Assembly (NCBI RefSeq): GCF_019448085.1
Contig: NZ_JAGFNZ010000001.1
Coordinates: 248,001 to 312,000 of the forward strand
From: Caproiciproducens faecalis
Lineage (GTDB): Bacteria > Bacillota > Clostridia > Oscillospirales > Acutalibacteraceae
DNA length: 64,000 nt
Reading direction: 5' to 3'
Shown here: one piece after another, positions 43,369-52,950 of the stretch
Layout of the letters: each line of letters begins with the position of its first letter
Position numbering within the stretch: position 1 is the first letter of the stretch
Position numbers and translations under genes: made by a program
The notes under the pieces: model-generated
What the model was told of the DNA's origin: nothing
The model's database searches: none
The model's input: the letters and a program-made list of their open reading frames with translations, nothing else

Positions 43369-44880
43369 ATGTTAAATCGATTAATGCCTCCCGTATTTAA
43401 GTACGACGTTGGCAATATGAAGGATTTGAATGAGCGGATTAAACGCTGGCCGGATTACGATCAGATTCCGAAAATAGATCTGGAGGACGTGATCGTCGGC
43501 AAGGACGCTATTGAGCAACTGCCTGACGCACTGCAGTCTTTGCATGTCCAGGCCGGGCAAAGGGTGCTCGCGGTAATGGACGAGACGGTCATTCTCCGCA
43601 AGGGAGAAAAAGTAAAGGAACAGGTACAGGCGCTGCTGAGCCACGCCGGGTACGCTGTTGAAAGGCTTGTCCTTAAGGGGGACGAGTACGGGATCGTTCA
43701 CGCGGACGCAAACCAGGTTCAAACGGTTCAGTCGCATCTGGATAAAACCTGCGCGGTCATTTCCATCGGCTCGGGAACCGTTACGGATATTGCAAAGCAC
43801 GCATGCTTTCTTTATCGAAATGAAAACAACTGTGAACGTATTCCACTGATTTCCTTTATGACGGCCAATACGGTACCGGCCTATACGTCCTTTTCCTCCA
43901 TCATTTCCAAGGACGGTGTCAAACGGACATGGCCTTCCCGTACACCGAACATAGTTGTGATGGACGTACAGACTCTGATGGATTGTCCGCTGCACTATAC
44001 AGTGGGTGGCGTGGGCGATCTTTTTCCGGTGTTTGGTGCTTTCGCGGATTGGTATCTGGCCGACTGCATGGGTACCGCAACGGTACTGGACGGCTGCTGG
44101 CGTATTGTGGACGACATCAAAGAGCTTTTGATTCCGTATATGGAAGAAGTGGCCAATCGGTCTTTTGTCGGAATGGAAGTATTGGGGAAGTGCCTGTTGG
44201 TAACCGGGCTCACTATGACGTTTGCACGAGATTCCGTGCCGGTTTCCGGCTATGAGCATGTCATCAGTCATATGCTGGATATGACTGCGAATTACGACAA
44301 GAGAAAGACAGGGGTACACGGTCAGCAGGTGGGCGAATCGCAAATTCTCGCTTTAATCAATATGGAAAAGCTCGTCACCCGTCTTAATAGAAAACTGGCG
44401 GATGAAGAAATCGATATTAGCAATTGCTATCCTTCAGAGGAAGAAATGAAGAAAAAGGTTCTGGATACATTTCAGTCAATCGACCCCTCGGGAAAAATGG
44501 GCAGCGAATGCTGGAACGATTACAGCCAGAAGCTGAAAAAATGGAACGATAACCGCCCGAAATTTGAAGCCTTCTTAAAGGAGTGGCCCAAACACCGCAC
44601 CGTTCTCAAAGAGCTGCTTCCTCACACAGCGCTTGACTGTGCACGGGCGTTGAATAAAGCGAAGCACCCACTGCTTTTTGACGAGCTGGACGCGCCTGTC
44701 ACGGAAGAACGCTTCCGTTGGGCCATGCGCTGTGCCAATTTAATGCGCAAGCGCTTTACTTCCGCTGATTTGACCTATTTCCTTGGATGGTATGATGAGG
44801 ATTGGGAAAATGACATTATCAGCCGATATTATGAAATAGTGAGAACTGTGCGTGCTGAGAATTCCTCGGCGGCACACTGA
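43369..44880 (+). CDS. AraM/EgsA-like sn-glycerol-1-phosphate dehydrogenase homologue (Fe-ADH superfamily), metal site altered
   Basis: 503 residues, about 100 longer than B. subtilis AraM. ISIGSGTVTDIAKHA is the NAD(P) glycine-rich loop and SGYEHVISHMLDM and VHGQQVGE hold the two metal-binding histidines. The motif that should read TAxSMDGYTS reads TANTVPAYTS: the metal-ligand aspartate is Pro170. The enzyme may therefore bind metal differently or act on another substrate. AAGGAAGGAG precedes the ATG. As in the araL-araM pair of Bacillus, an AraL/NagD-type phosphatase gene follows. Confidence 0.8.
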   Translation: MLNRLMPPVFKYDVGNMKDLNERIKRWPDYDQIPKIDLEDVIVGKDAIEQLPDALQSLHVQAGQRVLAVMDETVILRKGEKVKEQVQALLSHAGYAVERLVLKGDEYGIVHADANQVQTVQSHLDKTCAVISIGSGTVTDIAKHACFLYRNENNCERIPLISFMTANTVPAYTSFSSIISKDGVKRTWPSRTPNIVVMDVQTLMDCPLHYTVGGVGDLFPVFGAFADWYLADCMGTATVLDGCWRIVDDIKELLIPYMEEVANRSFVGMEVLGKCLLVTGLTMTFARDSVPVSGYEHVISHMLDMTANYDKRKTGVHGQQVGESQILALINMEKLVTRLNRKLADEEIDISNCYPSEEEMKKKVLDTFQSIDPSGKMGSECWNDYSQKLKKWNDNRPKFEAFLKEWPKHRTVLKELLPHTALDCARALNKAKHPLLFDELDAPVTEERFRWAMRCANLMRKRFTSADLTYFLGWYDEDWENDIISRYYEIVRTVRAENSSAAH

Positions 44881-44932
44881 TAAAATCAGACTTCTTGACG
44901 CGGGGAAAAGAGGGAGTCTTTGGAGGTTAACC

Positions 44933-45751
44933 ATGAGCGACAATCGTATTAAGGTAAACGCGGATCCAGACCATCTTCTGGACAGAATTAAATGCTTTGC
45001 GCTGGATATGGACGGAACGATCTATCTGGGAGAACAGTGGATAGACGGTGCAAGGGACTTTTTGAACCGGGTGGAAGAAACTGGACGAAAATATGTTTTT
45101 ATGACCAATAACTCTTCTAAAAGTGCGGATGTATATTTTGATAAGCTGGAGCGTATGGGGTTGAAAATTCGCCCTGAGCAGCTGATTACCTCTGGTCATG
45201 CGACCGTGGATTTTCTAAAGAAAAATTTTCCGGGCAAAAAAGTTTTCTTGCTGGGGAACCCCATGCTGACCGCGGAGTTTGAAAAAATGGGAATTCCGCT
45301 GGACGACGAGCATCCGGATTTGGTTATTACAGCTTTCGATACCTCTCTGGATTACAAAAAAATGTGCAAGGTCTGCGATTTCGTCAGAGAGGGGCTTCCG
45401 TACATAGCGACGCATCCGGATTTTAACTGCCCGACGGAGACCGGGTTTATTCCGGACGCTGGTTCCATTCACGCCTTTATAGAAGCTTCTACCAAACGCC
45501 GTCCAGACAAGGTAATCGGAAAGCCGAACCGTGAGATTGTAGAGTATACGCTGAAAATGACCCATTGCACGGAAAAAGAGACCGCTATGGTGGGTGACCG
45601 TCTGTATACGGATATTGCGGCCGGGGTCAACAACGGGTTGACGGGAATCTTTGTTCTCAGCGGCGAGGCACAGCTAAAGGACCTTCCGGATTCGGATGTC
45701 AAGCCTCATCTTATTTTTGATTCCGTCAAACAGATGATTCCCTGTTTGTAA
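44933..45751 (+). CDS. HAD-IIA hydrolase (NagD/AraL-like sugar phosphatase)
   Basis: 272 residues from ATG 44933, with TGGAGG 6 bases upstream. Motif I is FALDMDGTIYLG, motif II FMTNNSSKS, the C2A cap lies between about 80 and 190, motif III Lys is in KVIGKPNREI, and motif IV is MVGDRLYTDIAAG. The family dephosphorylates sugar and polyol phosphates with broad range. Its location after the AraM-like gene mirrors the araL-araM order of Bacillus in reverse. It may relieve accumulation of phosphorylated intermediates. Confidence 0.88.
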   Translation: MSDNRIKVNADPDHLLDRIKCFALDMDGTIYLGEQWIDGARDFLNRVEETGRKYVFMTNNSSKSADVYFDKLERMGLKIRPEQLITSGHATVDFLKKNFPGKKVFLLGNPMLTAEFEKMGIPLDDEHPDLVITAFDTSLDYKKMCKVCDFVREGLPYIATHPDFNCPTETGFIPDAGSIHAFIEASTKRRPDKVIGKPNREIVEYTLKMTHCTEKETAMVGDRLYTDIAAGVNNGLTGIFVLSGEAQLKDLPDSDVKPHLIFDSVKQMIPCL

Positions 45752-45793
45752 AACCGATCTTTGTCATAAATCATTGAAAAGGGGGCGTTAGGA

Positions 45794-46600
45794 ATGTCCA
45801 TCAAATTGATTGCACTGGATGTTGACGGAACCCTGACCGATGAAGCGGGCAGAATCAGTACGGAAAATGCTTCCGCGGTAAAAGCGGCCATGGAATCCGG
45901 AATTCAAGTGATTCTGTCTACGGGCAGACCGCTTCAGGGAGTAGAGTCCATCTGCCGGGAGCTGGGGATGAACGGCCCGCTGATTCTGGGAAACGGGGCG
46001 CTGGTCCTGTCGGGAGATGAAGTATGGTATCAGGATTTTCTGGACCCGGAGGATTTGCGCTCTGTTTACGAACAGGGGATTACGGTTGGCGGCATCTCTA
46101 TGCTGGCCTTCCAGCCAGAGATCATCCCCTTCTGGTTTCCGCAGGATATGGACAAAAACTGGCTGTCGAATATTCTGGATTCATTCCGGCTTTACAAGCG
46201 GTTCGATGTTCCTACACCGGCCGACCTGCCGCTTGAGCGGGTAAACAAGGTCATGTTTTTGGGTGACGCGCAGTCGGTCGCACAGGCGCTGGCCACATGG
46301 CCGGAGAAAATCGGGCATCTTGCGGCGGGTCGTTCCTACCCCTATTTGGGAGAGGTCAATACGCCGACGGCCAACAAGGGCAAAGCGCTGTCCATTGTGT
46401 GCGGGCGGCTGGGGCTTTCTCCGGAGGAGGTCATGGCGGTCGGGGACGGCGAAACGGATTTGCCCATGCTCGATTTTGCGGGAACAGCGGTATTTGTTCA
46501 CCGGGGCTCCGCAATTCCGCCGCTGCCCGGTGGAGTGATTGTGGTTCCAACGGAAGAGCGCGATCGCGGCGTCGCCTGGGCGCTGGCGCACTGTATATGA
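45794..46600 (+). CDS. HAD-IIB hydrolase (Cof-type sugar phosphatase)
   Basis: 268 residues. Motif I IALDVDGTLTDEAGRIS, motif II ILSTGRPLQG, motif III Lys in NKGKALSIVCGRLG and motif IV VMAVGDGETDLPML with the C2B cap between them. The family includes flavin and sugar phosphatases of broad specificity. The ribosome site is weak (TTAGGA). It lies 42 bases after the NagD-like gene and before a terminator, so it is likely the last gene of the kinase 2 operon. Confidence 0.88.
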   Translation: MSIKLIALDVDGTLTDEAGRISTENASAVKAAMESGIQVILSTGRPLQGVESICRELGMNGPLILGNGALVLSGDEVWYQDFLDPEDLRSVYEQGITVGGISMLAFQPEIIPFWFPQDMDKNWLSNILDSFRLYKRFDVPTPADLPLERVNKVMFLGDAQSVAQALATWPEKIGHLAAGRSYPYLGEVNTPTANKGKALSIVCGRLGLSPEEVMAVGDGETDLPMLDFAGTAVFVHRGSAIPPLPGGVIVVPTEERDRGVAWALAHCI

Positions 46601-46919
46601 TTTTTTGGTTTTCTCAGGCAGTTGTAAATTTTGTACTTTTCATCCTGATCTTTTATCTTCTTTTAGAATTTGCGCACTGCCCTTTTTTAACAGGCTGCCG
46701 GTCCGTTCTGACGAGCGAATAGGCGGCCTGCTTTTTTATAATATAAAAGTGTGTGCGAAAAAATATCGGATGACAGAAAAATTAATTGAACCAGATATCT
46801 TCCAAATTCATAGAATGATAGTGAATATATTGAAAGCCTGAAGGAAACAGGCCCGCATTTTTGCGTTTCAAAACCCCGTACTCAGGCATTTTCAGAAATC
46901 CACAGGGAGTGATGCAGAT
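46601..46919 (+). other. Intergenic region with terminator
   Basis: 319 bp. Apart from the terminator near 46711 and a small GCCTG/CAGGC hairpin at 46837-46853 followed by a short T run, no gene or clear promoter was found. Confidence 0.55.
46691..46737 (+). terminator. Terminator of the kinase 2/HAD operon
   Basis: CAGGCTGCC pairs with GGCGGCCTG (one G-U) and is followed by CTTTTTTATA; the 22-base loop holds a smaller hairpin. Confidence 0.8.
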
Positions 46920-48740
46920 ATGGGTCGTAAAAGAACTCTCAGCCTGTGTGTCATTGTGAAAGAGGAAGAAAATACCATAGAAGGCTGTCTTGAAAGCGTA
47001 AGGGATCTCGCCGATGAAATCATTCTGATAAATACCGGTTCATCCGAAATCAGTGGGAAAATCACAGAAAAATTCGGGGCAAAGGTATATCCTTTTCCAT
47101 GGAACGGCAGTATCAGCGACGCCAGAAATTATTCCATCGACAAAGCGGGAGGAAAGTGGGTGCTGCTGATGGATTCCTGTGAGGTATTTGAAAGAAGCGG
47201 ACGCGAAGCGCTGATGGATTATGTTCAGAACTCGAAAACCCACGGATGCCATTTTACGGTTCTCAATTTTTCGGAAAACAGCAATGACGGCTCGCGTCAG
47301 CCCTTGGCAAATACCCTGCGTCTGCTGCGGAACAACGGAATTTACTGCTTCCGGGGGAAAATACATGAACAGCTCTTCAGAAAAGACGGCAAGAAGATCG
47401 CCAAAGGACTGTTCGAACGGAAGAATTTCAGAGTTTACCGGTTCGGCTGTGCGGATGAGAGCGCAAAGGAACGGCTGGAAAGGAAACGGAACTGTGCTGT
47501 CCTGATGAGTGAACTGGAAGAAGATCCGGAAAATCCCTTTCTCCTGTTTCATCTGGGGAATGAATACCTGTCGAATTCCGATTATAGAAACGCCGTGCTG
47601 TTTTACGACAGAGCGTACGCCGGAATGGAGGAATCACAGCCTTACGCATCCCATCTGGTTTATCGGCGCGCAGCTGCATATTATCATCTAAAGCAATATG
47701 AATCCTCTCTGAAAGCGATTGACGAGGCGCTCGCGCTCTATCCCCAGTGCACCGATTTGGAACTGCTCCGGGGGACGGTGTATGCGGAGTGGGGGAGATA
47801 TACGTTGGCGATCGACAGTTTCCAGCGATGCATGCAGATGGGGGATTCCCCACCGGAGCTGAGGCTTGCCGGGGACAGTCCGGCCGGTCCGCTTTTATCG
47901 CTTGCCGGGTTGTACGTCCGCCTTTGTGATTATGAGAAAGCGCTGAATTGTTACAAACAGGCAGTTTTACAGGACACCGTTCATTATCAGACCCTGTACT
48001 CCGTCGGTCATGTACTGAACCTGATATATGACGATAAGAGAACCGCCGTTGCAAAGCTGACGGCGTTTTTTGCCAATCTGGATGACCCGCCGAACCTGAT
48101 TGTACTGACGGATATTCTGATTGAAGAAAGGCTGTACGCCTACGGGGTTGTCTATTGGGATATTCTTGAAAAACAGCCCGGCTATGAGCAGGACAAAACA
48201 TTTTTGAGGGCAAAGCTGTATTTTTATACACAGGAGTATCAAAAGGCCCGTGACCTTTTTGAGCCTCTGGTCATTACAAACACAGCTTGTTCCGTTTTGA
48301 GCAGGATTGGGGAAGAGAGCGCAGAGTACCTGTTTTTGCTGACTTTGATTCTCGACACCGGCGACACCGGAAAATGGATTCGTCTGGCGGAAAGATACTG
48401 TGACGGAACAACCGTGCGCACATTCCGGCAAATTTGGAACGTATACCGGGAAAACAGCGAGCAGGCTTTTTATAAAGAGGAAGATTGGAACAGCGTTTTA
48501 AACACAGTGACGGTTCTTTTTGGCCGGGTTATTCGTGTGCGGGAGTTCCATCTGTTTCAAAAACTGCTGTATGTTCTAAATGACATAGACAGTCCTGCGG
48601 CACTGACCGCTCTGGCCGGCGTGTATTTTGCCAATGGCTACGACACGCTGGCGGCTGACCAGATTGTGCGTTCAGTCAAAGAACTGAATTATCTGGACAC
48701 CGCGGGGCTGAATATTCTGCTTCGTACAAGCAGAAAATAG
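46920..48740 (+). CDS. Family 2 glycosyltransferase with TPR repeats, acidic motifs altered
   Basis: 606 residues. The N-terminal 180 residues follow the SunS-like GT2 pattern: LSLCVIVKEEENTIEGCL, DEIILINTGSS, FPWNGSISDARNYSI, WVLLMDSCEVFE. Two positions normally acidic differ: VDTGS reads INTGS (Asn38) and the LDADE metal motif reads MDSCE (84-88), keeping Asp85 and Glu88. From about 200 to 480 the chain has TPR-like helix pairs (FLLFHLGNEYLSNSDYRNAV, ALSLY). Relatives glycosylate peptides or surface proteins. Reduced or altered activity is possible. Confidence 0.8.
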   Translation: MGRKRTLSLCVIVKEEENTIEGCLESVRDLADEIILINTGSSEISGKITEKFGAKVYPFPWNGSISDARNYSIDKAGGKWVLLMDSCEVFERSGREALMDYVQNSKTHGCHFTVLNFSENSNDGSRQPLANTLRLLRNNGIYCFRGKIHEQLFRKDGKKIAKGLFERKNFRVYRFGCADESAKERLERKRNCAVLMSELEEDPENPFLLFHLGNEYLSNSDYRNAVLFYDRAYAGMEESQPYASHLVYRRAAAYYHLKQYESSLKAIDEALALYPQCTDLELLRGTVYAEWGRYTLAIDSFQRCMQMGDSPPELRLAGDSPAGPLLSLAGLYVRLCDYEKALNCYKQAVLQDTVHYQTLYSVGHVLNLIYDDKRTAVAKLTAFFANLDDPPNLIVLTDILIEERLYAYGVVYWDILEKQPGYEQDKTFLRAKLYFYTQEYQKARDLFEPLVITNTACSVLSRIGEESAEYLFLLTLILDTGDTGKWIRLAERYCDGTTVRTFRQIWNVYRENSEQAFYKEEDWNSVLNTVTVLFGRVIRVREFHLFQKLLYVLNDIDSPAALTALAGVYFANGYDTLAADQIVRSVKELNYLDTAGLNILLRTSRK

Positions 48741-48752
48741 AAAATTTCTGGG

Positions 48753-48798
48753 AAGAACGACAGCCGGCCGCTGATGCGGCCGGCTGTCGTTCTTTGTT
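48753..48798. terminator. Bidirectional terminator
   Basis: An 18-bp perfect stem (AAGAACGACAGCCGGCCG and its complement) with a 6-base loop, followed on + by TGTTTTTGTT. It separates the convergent glycosyltransferase and chemoreceptor genes. Confidence 0.9.
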
Positions 48799-48802
48799 TT
48801 TG

Positions 48803-50830
48803 TTAATTCTCTTCGAGGGATGATGTTTTGAAACGTTCCACCAGCATTTTCAGCATCTGCGCCTGTCCGTTCAGTTCTTCACTGGACGCCGCGCTTTCTT
48901 CCGAAGTGGCGGAATTGGTCTGTACAACCGCGGAGATCTGATCTACACCGGTTGTAATCTGATCGATTGAAAGAGCCTGATCTTTGGAGGCTTTGGAAAT
49001 TTCATCAATCAGCTGAGTTGTTTTCTGGGCACTGTCAATCACCAGACTGAGCGACTGCGCCGTTTCCTGAACGATCTTTGTACCGTTGTTTACAGAGTAA
49101 ATGGAGTTTTCAATCAGTGTGGTGGTGTTTGCCGCGGCTTCGGCACTCTTGCTTGCCAGATTTCTTACTTCATCCGCCACAACGGCAAAGCCCTTGCCCG
49201 CGGAACCCGCGCGCGCCGCTTCCACGGCGGCGTTTAACGCAAGAATATTGGTCTGGAAGGCAATATCCTGAATGGTTTTAATAATCTTTCCGATTTCGCC
49301 GGAAGACTGGCTCATATCCTCCATAGCCGCGACCAGCTTCTGCATCGACTCATTTCCGCGCTGAATTTCCACGGAGGTCTGTTCCGCAAGTTGGCTCGCG
49401 TTTGCCGCGTTGGAGGCGGTCAGATTGACCTGACCGGCGATTTCTGTAATAGAAGCGGACAACTCCTCTATTGAGCTTGCCTGTTCCGCCGCACCCTGTG
49501 CAAGCGCCTGTGACCCGTCTGCTACCTGACCGGAGCCGCTCGCGACCTGCTCCGCGGACTCGTAAATCCCCGAAAAAGTTTTTACCAATGTAGTTTTAAT
49601 ATTTTCCAGCGAATCTTTAATTTTGGAGAATTCTCCGACATAGTCGCATTGTAATTCAAAGGCAAGGTTGCCCACGGCAATCTGATCCAGAACCGAGGAA
49701 ACCTCCTGAATATAGAGGATATATTCCCTGAGCCGGTCGACCGTGCGTGAAAAAGCTTGGGCAACCTGGCCGGTTTCATCTTTGGAGGTAATGTGGAGAT
49801 CAACGTCCAGATCTCCGTCCGCAATTTTCCCCGCGGCGACCGTCAGCTTTTTCAGCGGGAGAATAATGCCTTTGGATACCAGAACAATCAGCGTCATCAG
49901 AATGAGCAGAGCGATTCCAAAAATAATGTAGACCGACATCTGCACCGCATTGTATTTTTCATTGAATTCTTTTTCCGGCAGGCCTGTTGTTACAGTCCAG
50001 CCTGTAGCTCCTATGGGGGACACATAGCCGTAATTGGTCTGATTCATAGCCGTGTATGTAATGGCTCCCGCAGTTTTGTTTTGAATTGCTGTGACAAGAT
50101 TTTTGGACATATTGCTCTCGGAAACATTTTTATCATTCATTTCCTTGTCCGGATGATAAATGAATTTACCATCGTCCGTTGCCAGCATATAGAATCCAGT
50201 GTTACCCAGCTTATAGCCCGACACCATGGACTGCAGGTTCTTTATGCTGAAATCGATCGCGGTCACACCGATCAGGTTTTTGGTCCCTTTCTGGTAAACC
50301 GGCGCCACCACACTGACAGTCCATTCATTGGTATGTGCGTCCTGATACGGTTCCGTCAAGATGACTGTTTGCTTTTCCAAGAGCTCTTTGTACCAGGAGC
50401 GTTCCGTAATCTTCCAGTCCGCTCCGGATAAATATCCATCCGACTGTGTATATTGGCTGGAATCCACATCTGCAATCCACGAAATGACGATATTGTCCGG
50501 GTCGCTTTGCTTTACACTGTCCATCGAACGCTTTACGTTGTGGTACTCTTCTGTTGAAGTAAGGACGGTGCCGGGACCCGTTTTCAAAAAGATATCTTCG
50601 TATTGTGAGTTTGCAGCCATCTGAGTTGCAACTTCAGTATATTGGGCAAAATAGGCTTCAATCTGGTAGGAGGCAGCTTTGGAGTCTGTGGTGACCTGGT
50701 TATTTGTCAGCTGGGTAACCGTCTGCTTCACAGTGGTCAACACAATCGCCGCTGTTACACAAAACACAACTGCTACCGGAAGGACAACAAAGAGGAACAT
50801 TTTGAATAGTACGCTTCTTTTTGGTTTCAT
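48803..50830 (-). CDS. Methyl-accepting chemotaxis protein (dCache sensor)
   Basis: 675 residues. TM1 near 12-34, an extracytoplasmic dCache_1 domain of about 260 residues ([41 protein letters not shown]), TM2 near 300-322, HAMP, and the signalling coiled coil with [20 protein letters not shown] near residue 535. dCache domains bind amino acids, amines, carboxylates or sugars. It is the second chemoreceptor in the window and has no C-terminal methylesterase tether. Single-gene unit. Confidence 0.94.
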   Translation of the reverse strand: MKPKRSVLFKMFLFVVLPVAVVFCVTAAIVLTTVKQTVTQLTNNQVTTDSKAASYQIEAYFAQYTEVATQMAANSQYEDIFLKTGPGTVLTSTEEYHNVKRSMDSVKQSDPDNIVISWIADVDSSQYTQSDGYLSGADWKITERSWYKELLEKQTVILTEPYQDAHTNEWTVSVVAPVYQKGTKNLIGVTAIDFSIKNLQSMVSGYKLGNTGFYMLATDDGKFIYHPDKEMNDKNVSESNMSKNLVTAIQNKTAGAITYTAMNQTNYGYVSPIGATGWTVTTGLPEKEFNEKYNAVQMSVYIIFGIALLILMTLIVLVSKGIILPLKKLTVAAGKIADGDLDVDLHITSKDETGQVAQAFSRTVDRLREYILYIQEVSSVLDQIAVGNLAFELQCDYVGEFSKIKDSLENIKTTLVKTFSGIYESAEQVASGSGQVADGSQALAQGAAEQASSIEELSASITEIAGQVNLTASNAANASQLAEQTSVEIQRGNESMQKLVAAMEDMSQSSGEIGKIIKTIQDIAFQTNILALNAAVEAARAGSAGKGFAVVADEVRNLASKSAEAAANTTTLIENSIYSVNNGTKIVQETAQSLSLVIDSAQKTTQLIDEISKASKDQALSIDQITTGVDQISAVVQTNSATSEESAASSEELNGQAQMLKMLVERFKTSSLEEN

Positions 50831-51027
50831 GCCTGTATCACACTCCCTGCGTTATTTACAGGAAAACAAAATGGGGAACAGTAATCCTGTACTCCTTTTA
50901 TCGGTTTATCTCACTAAAAGATTTGGGCGAAATCCTTGTTTTTTTAAATTTAGCACGTTTACCATTTCACATGTTTTTGGCATGAAAATTTTGGATATTT
51001 AAGATGCTGTTAATGTTTCAACAGAAA

Positions 51028-51067
51028 GAACCGAATGAGCAAAAAATGTTTTTTGCTCATTCGGTTC
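51028..51067 (-). terminator. Terminator of the DUF1540 gene
   Basis: A 19-bp perfect inverted repeat (GAACCGAATGAGCAAAAAA) with only two bases between arms, so the pairing of A and T runs probably gives a 13-bp stem and A/T loop. On the minus strand it is followed by TTTCTGTT. Confidence 0.8.
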
Positions 51068-51085
51068 GGATTCGATTTGTTATTA

Positions 51086-51262
51086 TTACTGTTTCACCTG
51101 AAAAGACTCGCAGTCCGTGCACTCTTCCACGGTCGGATTTGCCTCATGGGTACCTACTTTAATGCAGTCAAGGCTGCAGTAGTCCTGATTCTGGCAATGA
51201 TATTCGCACTGGTCAACAGTACACTGAATGCTTTGATTGGCTTTTTTATCATTGTTCATCAT
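51086..51262 (-). CDS. DUF1540 domain-containing small cysteine-rich protein
   Basis: 58 residues from ATG 51262, with AAGGAGG 9 bases upstream. Eight cysteines are arranged as CTVDQCEYHCQNQDYCSLDC then CTDC, matching the DUF1540 pattern found throughout Clostridia and other sporulating Firmicutes. The spacing suggests metal binding. Function is not established. Single-gene unit with its own terminator. Confidence 0.85.
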   Translation of the reverse strand: MMNNDKKANQSIQCTVDQCEYHCQNQDYCSLDCIKVGTHEANPTVEECTDCESFQVKQ

Positions 51263-51347
51263 TTTGAAAGACCTCCTTTCCAACAGATATTTTATCCGTA
51301 AAAATGTAAAATATCAGCTGGAAAGAGTTCGCAGAAAATGAAATCCG

Positions 51348-52133
51348 TCAAAACGGATGAATATGAAAATGCTGGTGCCCGGCACCCGGATGCTTATGAT
51401 AAAATTCATCAATCAGATTCACTTTTTTCAAAAGGTCAATATCTTCCAGAAGCTCCTGTGCCGGTTTATCTGCGGCAACGGTGTGTTTTTCATCAAACAG
51501 CACCGCTCTGGTGGCGATTTCCTGAACCATCTCCAGATCATGTGTGGAGGAAATGAGCGTTTTCCCGGCTTTGTGCAGCTGAATCAGAAAAGAGACGAAC
51601 CATCGCCGCGTCCGCGGGTCCAGTCCGTTCAGCGGTTCATCAAAAACAAGAACCTCCGGGTTGAGCGCCAGCACACAGGCAATGGCCACTTTCTTTTTTT
51701 CACCGCCGCTCAGATGATACGGCTGGCGGTGGCGAAAATTCTGAATGCTCAGAAGCGCGAGGCAATCTTCCACACGCTTTTCCACTTCCGTTTCCTCCAT
51801 GCCCATTTGACGCGGGCCAAAGGCAATTTCGTCATATACGTCGGAGCAGAACAGCTGTGTGTCTGAGTTCTGAAAAACAAAGCCGACCCGCTGATGAAAG
51901 TGCTTGGAAAATACGGCGTCCTGCATTTTTTTCTGCGTAATACTTTCTCCGCCGAAAAGGTATTCCCCCGTGTCGGGAAAGATAATGCCGTTCAAAAGCT
52001 TTAAAAGGGTGGACTTGCCGCTTCCGTTGACTCCCATCAGGGCTACGGATTCCCCTTTTTCTATCCGCAGACTGACGCGCTTCAGCGCGGGGATTCCCTC
52101 ATAGGAGTATGAGACATCGTTTAACTCAATCAT
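51348..52133 (-). CDS. cbiO: Energy-coupling factor ATPase, cobalt/nickel type (CbiO)
   Basis: About 261 residues from ATG 52133; an ATG at 52142 overlaps the cbiQ stop (ATGA) and would add three residues. Walker A GVNGSGKST, Q-loop FQNSDTQLF, signature LSGGEKKKVAIA, Walker B VLVFDEPLNGLDP and switch His in SSTHDLEMV are all present. The C-terminus ends with a His-rich tail (HPGAGHQHFHIHPF) that may bind metal. It is the motor of a group I ECF importer with the CbiM and CbiQ proteins encoded upstream. Confidence 0.92.
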   Translation of the reverse strand: MIELNDVSYSYEGIPALKRVSLRIEKGESVALMGVNGSGKSTLLKLLNGIIFPDTGEYLFGGESITQKKMQDAVFSKHFHQRVGFVFQNSDTQLFCSDVYDEIAFGPRQMGMEETEVEKRVEDCLALLSIQNFRHRQPYHLSGGEKKKVAIACVLALNPEVLVFDEPLNGLDPRTRRWFVSFLIQLHKAGKTLISSTHDLEMVQEIATRAVLFDEKHTVAADKPAQELLEDIDLLKKVNLIDEFYHKHPGAGHQHFHIHPF

Positions 52134-52138
52134 TGATT

Positions 52139-52927
52139 TCATCCTAAATATACAAAAATGGTGATTAACAAAATATGAACCACGATATAAAGAAAATCTG
52201 CTGGGGTAAAGCGAAAACGCCGGCGTACACGGTAACTGCCGGTAAATCCCCGGCATTCCATCGCGGAGTACATATCCTCCGCCATTTCCTTCGATTTCAG
52301 GAACATCGTTCCGGCAATCCCTGAAAGAGAGGAATATTTTTCGACGTTTTTCCCGACCGATCTTAATTTCAGCGAATAAAACAGATCCAGAGACAGCTCG
52401 CCAAGCATGACGATATACTTGATGGTAATGTCCAGAACAAAAATAAAAATATCCGGGATAAAAAAGCTTTTCAGCGCGCCGGTAACGGCGTGCCATCCGG
52501 TAGTGTGGGACAGAATCCCGACCGCCGTGACGGTTGCCAGCGTTTTTAATGGAATCATCACAGGGCTGTACCGGTTCCCCATCAAAAATGCGGGCAGAAG
52601 AATCAGAAATGAGAAAAAAGAAATAATCAGGCCCGCTTTTATGACCCGGATAATCCTGTCGGCGGACATCAGGCTTAAAGCTGCCAGCAGATAAGCCCCG
52701 ACGGCGGCAAGAAACCAGATGTTTCTGGAAACGGAAAGCAGCACAATCAGCAGAAACGTACAGGCCACCTTATAGACCGCATGTACGCTGTGCTTTCCGC
52801 CGGTGTAGCCGCTTTGTGCCCGGATGCGCGAAAGGATGCGCAGCAGGGAGAGGATACTTTTATCAATAAAAGTATCCCTGTCGGGAAGCGGTTGATAATT
52901 TTCATCCTTCAGCAGCCATTCGGGCAT
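52139..52927 (-). CDS. cbiQ: Energy-coupling factor transmembrane protein CbiQ
   Basis: 262 residues. Several hydrophobic helices (FLLIVLLSVSRNIWFLAAVG, LIISFFSFLILLPAF) and the two charged coupling motifs of EcfT proteins, SLKLRSVGKN near residue 190 and AMECRGFTGSYR near 225, which contact the ATPase. Overlaps or abuts the CbiO gene and lies 23 bases after the CbiM gene. It links the metal-binding CbiM subunit to the CbiO ATPase. Confidence 0.92.
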   Translation of the reverse strand: MPEWLLKDENYQPLPDRDTFIDKSILSLLRILSRIRAQSGYTGGKHSVHAVYKVACTFLLIVLLSVSRNIWFLAAVGAYLLAALSLMSADRIIRVIKAGLIISFFSFLILLPAFLMGNRYSPVMIPLKTLATVTAVGILSHTTGWHAVTGALKSFFIPDIFIFVLDITIKYIVMLGELSLDLFYSLKLRSVGKNVEKYSSLSGIAGTMFLKSKEMAEDMYSAMECRGFTGSYRVRRRFRFTPADFLYIVVHILLITIFVYLG

Positions 52928-52950
52928 ATCTTACGAGTTCCTTCCAAAGT

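Noticed and set aside
43381-44343. A 320-codon minus-strand frame
   Set aside because: Antisense to the AraM-like gene; composition is that of a complementary reading frame.
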